Source: an uncultured Barnesiella sp.
GTDB taxonomy: Bacteria > Bacteroidota > Bacteroidia > Bacteroidales > Barnesiellaceae_A
Reading direction: 5' to 3'
Length of the DNA stretch: 15,100 nt
NCBI GenBank assembly: GCA_904502265.1
Contig: CAJGDT010000018.1
Coordinates: forward strand, 1 to 15,100
How positions within the stretch are numbered: position 1 is the first letter of the stretch; every line of letters starts with the position of its first letter. A program made the translations under genes and the position numbers. The notes under the pieces were generated by a model, which worked only from the letters and a program-made list of their open reading frames with translations, did no database searches and was not told the origin of the DNA. This document shows, one piece after another, positions 14,042-15,100 of this stretch.

Positions 14042-15100
14042 ATGGAAAGAGACAAAGTAATTTTTGACATCATCGAACGCGAGCACCAACGCCAATTGAA
14101 AGGTGTTGAGCTTATCGCTTCTGAAAACTTTGTGAGCGACCAAGTTATGCAAGCTATGGGCTCATGCCTCACAAACAAATATGCCGAGGGTTATCCTGCA
14201 AAACGCTACTATGGTGGTTGCGAGGTAGTAGACGAGAGCGAAAATATCGCTATTGATCGCCTCAAAAAACTCTTCAATGCCGAGTGGGCCAACGTACAAC
14301 CTCACTCAGGTGCACAAGCCAACATGGCCGTATTCATGGCATGTCTCCGTCCCGGCGACAAGTTCCTCGGTCTCAACCTCTCACAAGGTGGTCACCTCTC
14401 ACACGGTTCGCCCGTAAACTTCTCAGGTCTTATGTTCCAAGCTCTCGACTACGGTGTTCGTCAAGACACAGGTTATGTAGATTATGAGCAAATGGAAGAG
14501 GTAGCTCGTCGTGAGCGTCCCCGCTTGATTATTGGTGGTGCTTCGGCTTACTCTCGCGAGTGGGATTATGCACGCATGCGCCGCTTGGCCGACGAGATTG
14601 GTGCTATCTTCATGGTCGATATGGCTCACCCCGCAGGTCTTATCGCTGCAGGCGAGTTGGAGAACCCCTTGAAATATGCCCACATCGTTACATCTACTAC
14701 TCACAAGACTCTCCGTGGTCCTCGTGGTGGTGTTATCCTCATGGGTAAAGACTTTGACAATCCTTGGGGCAAAACTACTCCTAAGGGCGAAATTCGCAAG
14801 ATGTCGGCTTTGCTCGACTCTGCAGTATTCCCCGGTGTACAAGGTGGTCCGCTTGAGCACGTTATCGCAGCTAAGGCTGTTGCTTTTGGCGAGGCTCTCA
14901 CTCCCGAGTACAAAGCATACCAACAACAAGTACGTGCCAATGCCCGCGTAATGGGTCAAGCCTTCATGGATAAGGGCTACCACGTTGTATCGGGTGGTAC
15001 CGACAACCACTGCTTGCTCATCGACCTCCGCACTAAGTATCCCGAACTTACAGGTAAAGTGGCTGAGAAAGCACTCGTTCAAGCCGACATTACAGTGAAC
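14042..15100 (+). CDS. glyA: serine hydroxymethyltransferase (3' end cut off)
   Basis: The frame runs from ATG at 14042 to the right window edge: 353 of roughly 425 residues. The PLP enzyme converts serine and tetrahydrofolate to glycine and 5,10-methylene-tetrahydrofolate in the cytoplasm, supplying one-carbon units for thymidylate and purines. Visible motifs: [10 protein letters not shown] (23-32), [17 protein letters not shown] (51-67), HSGAQAN (88-94), the PLP-contacting [10 protein letters not shown] (191-200, Asp193) and the PLP lysine Lys222 in [26 protein letters not shown] follows further on. It has its own Bacteroidales-type promoter in the preceding gap and is probably transcribed separately from the pyrBI group. 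Confidence 0.98.
   Translation, partial: MERDKVIFDIIEREHQRQLKGVELIASENFVSDQVMQAMGSCLTNKYAEGYPAKRYYGGCEVVDESENIAIDRLKKLFNAEWANVQPHSGAQANMAVFMACLRPGDKFLGLNLSQGGHLSHGSPVNFSGLMFQALDYGVRQDTGYVDYEQMEEVARRERPRLIIGGASAYSREWDYARMRRLADEIGAIFMVDMAHPAGLIAAGELENPLKYAHIVTSTTHKTLRGPRGGVILMGKDFDNPWGKTTPKGEIRKMSALLDSAVFPGVQGGPLEHVIAAKAVAFGEALTPEYKAYQQQVRANARVMGQAFMDKGYHVVSGGTDNHCLLIDLRTKYPELTGKVAEKALVQADITVN

Overview
The window looks like a chromosomal segment of a gut-type Bacteroidales bacterium (Bacteroides, Prevotella or Muribaculaceae; I cannot fix the genus). The evidence is promoters of the Bacteroidales kind (TTTG or TTG, 18-20 bases, then TAnnTTTG), the absence of Shine-Dalgarno sequences, a hybrid two-component system (HTCS) beside exported glycoside hydrolases, and the order pyrB-pyrI-flavin reductase-glyA.

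Left part (1-10770, all on the minus strand): a carbohydrate-utilisation locus. In order of transcription it holds an HTCS sensor/regulator (6769-10770), a GH95 fucosidase-family lipoprotein (4158-6560), a GH36 alpha-galactosidase (1856-4036) and a GH97 enzyme of the retaining type (1-1844, cut by the window edge). Together they would strip terminal alpha-galactose and alpha-L-fucose (or L-galactose) from a branched glycan, with the HTCS sensing a released oligosaccharide in the periplasm and activating the enzyme genes through its AraC-type domain. No SusC/SusD pair is visible. Two non-coding stretches carry repeats that could be regulator sites: a 21-bp-phased direct repeat before GH36 and a cluster of tandem and inverted repeats between the HTCS gene and GH95.

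Middle (10771-11092): a divergent regulatory region. The HTCS promoter faces left. The pyrB promoter faces right and is followed by a possible 30-codon leader ORF, U-rich stretches and a strong hairpin with eight Ts. This resembles the UTP-sensitive pyrBI attenuator of enteric bacteria and is the most interesting regulatory structure here.

Right part (11093-15100, plus strand): housekeeping genes. pyrB and pyrI encode the catalytic and regulatory chains of aspartate carbamoyltransferase. A flavin-reductase-family gene overlaps the pyrI stop by one base. Then come a small exported protein with two internal repeats and a sorting-type tail, and glyA (serine hydroxymethyltransferase) with its own promoter, cut by the right edge.

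I saw no tRNA, rRNA, CRISPR array, insertion sequence or phage gene.
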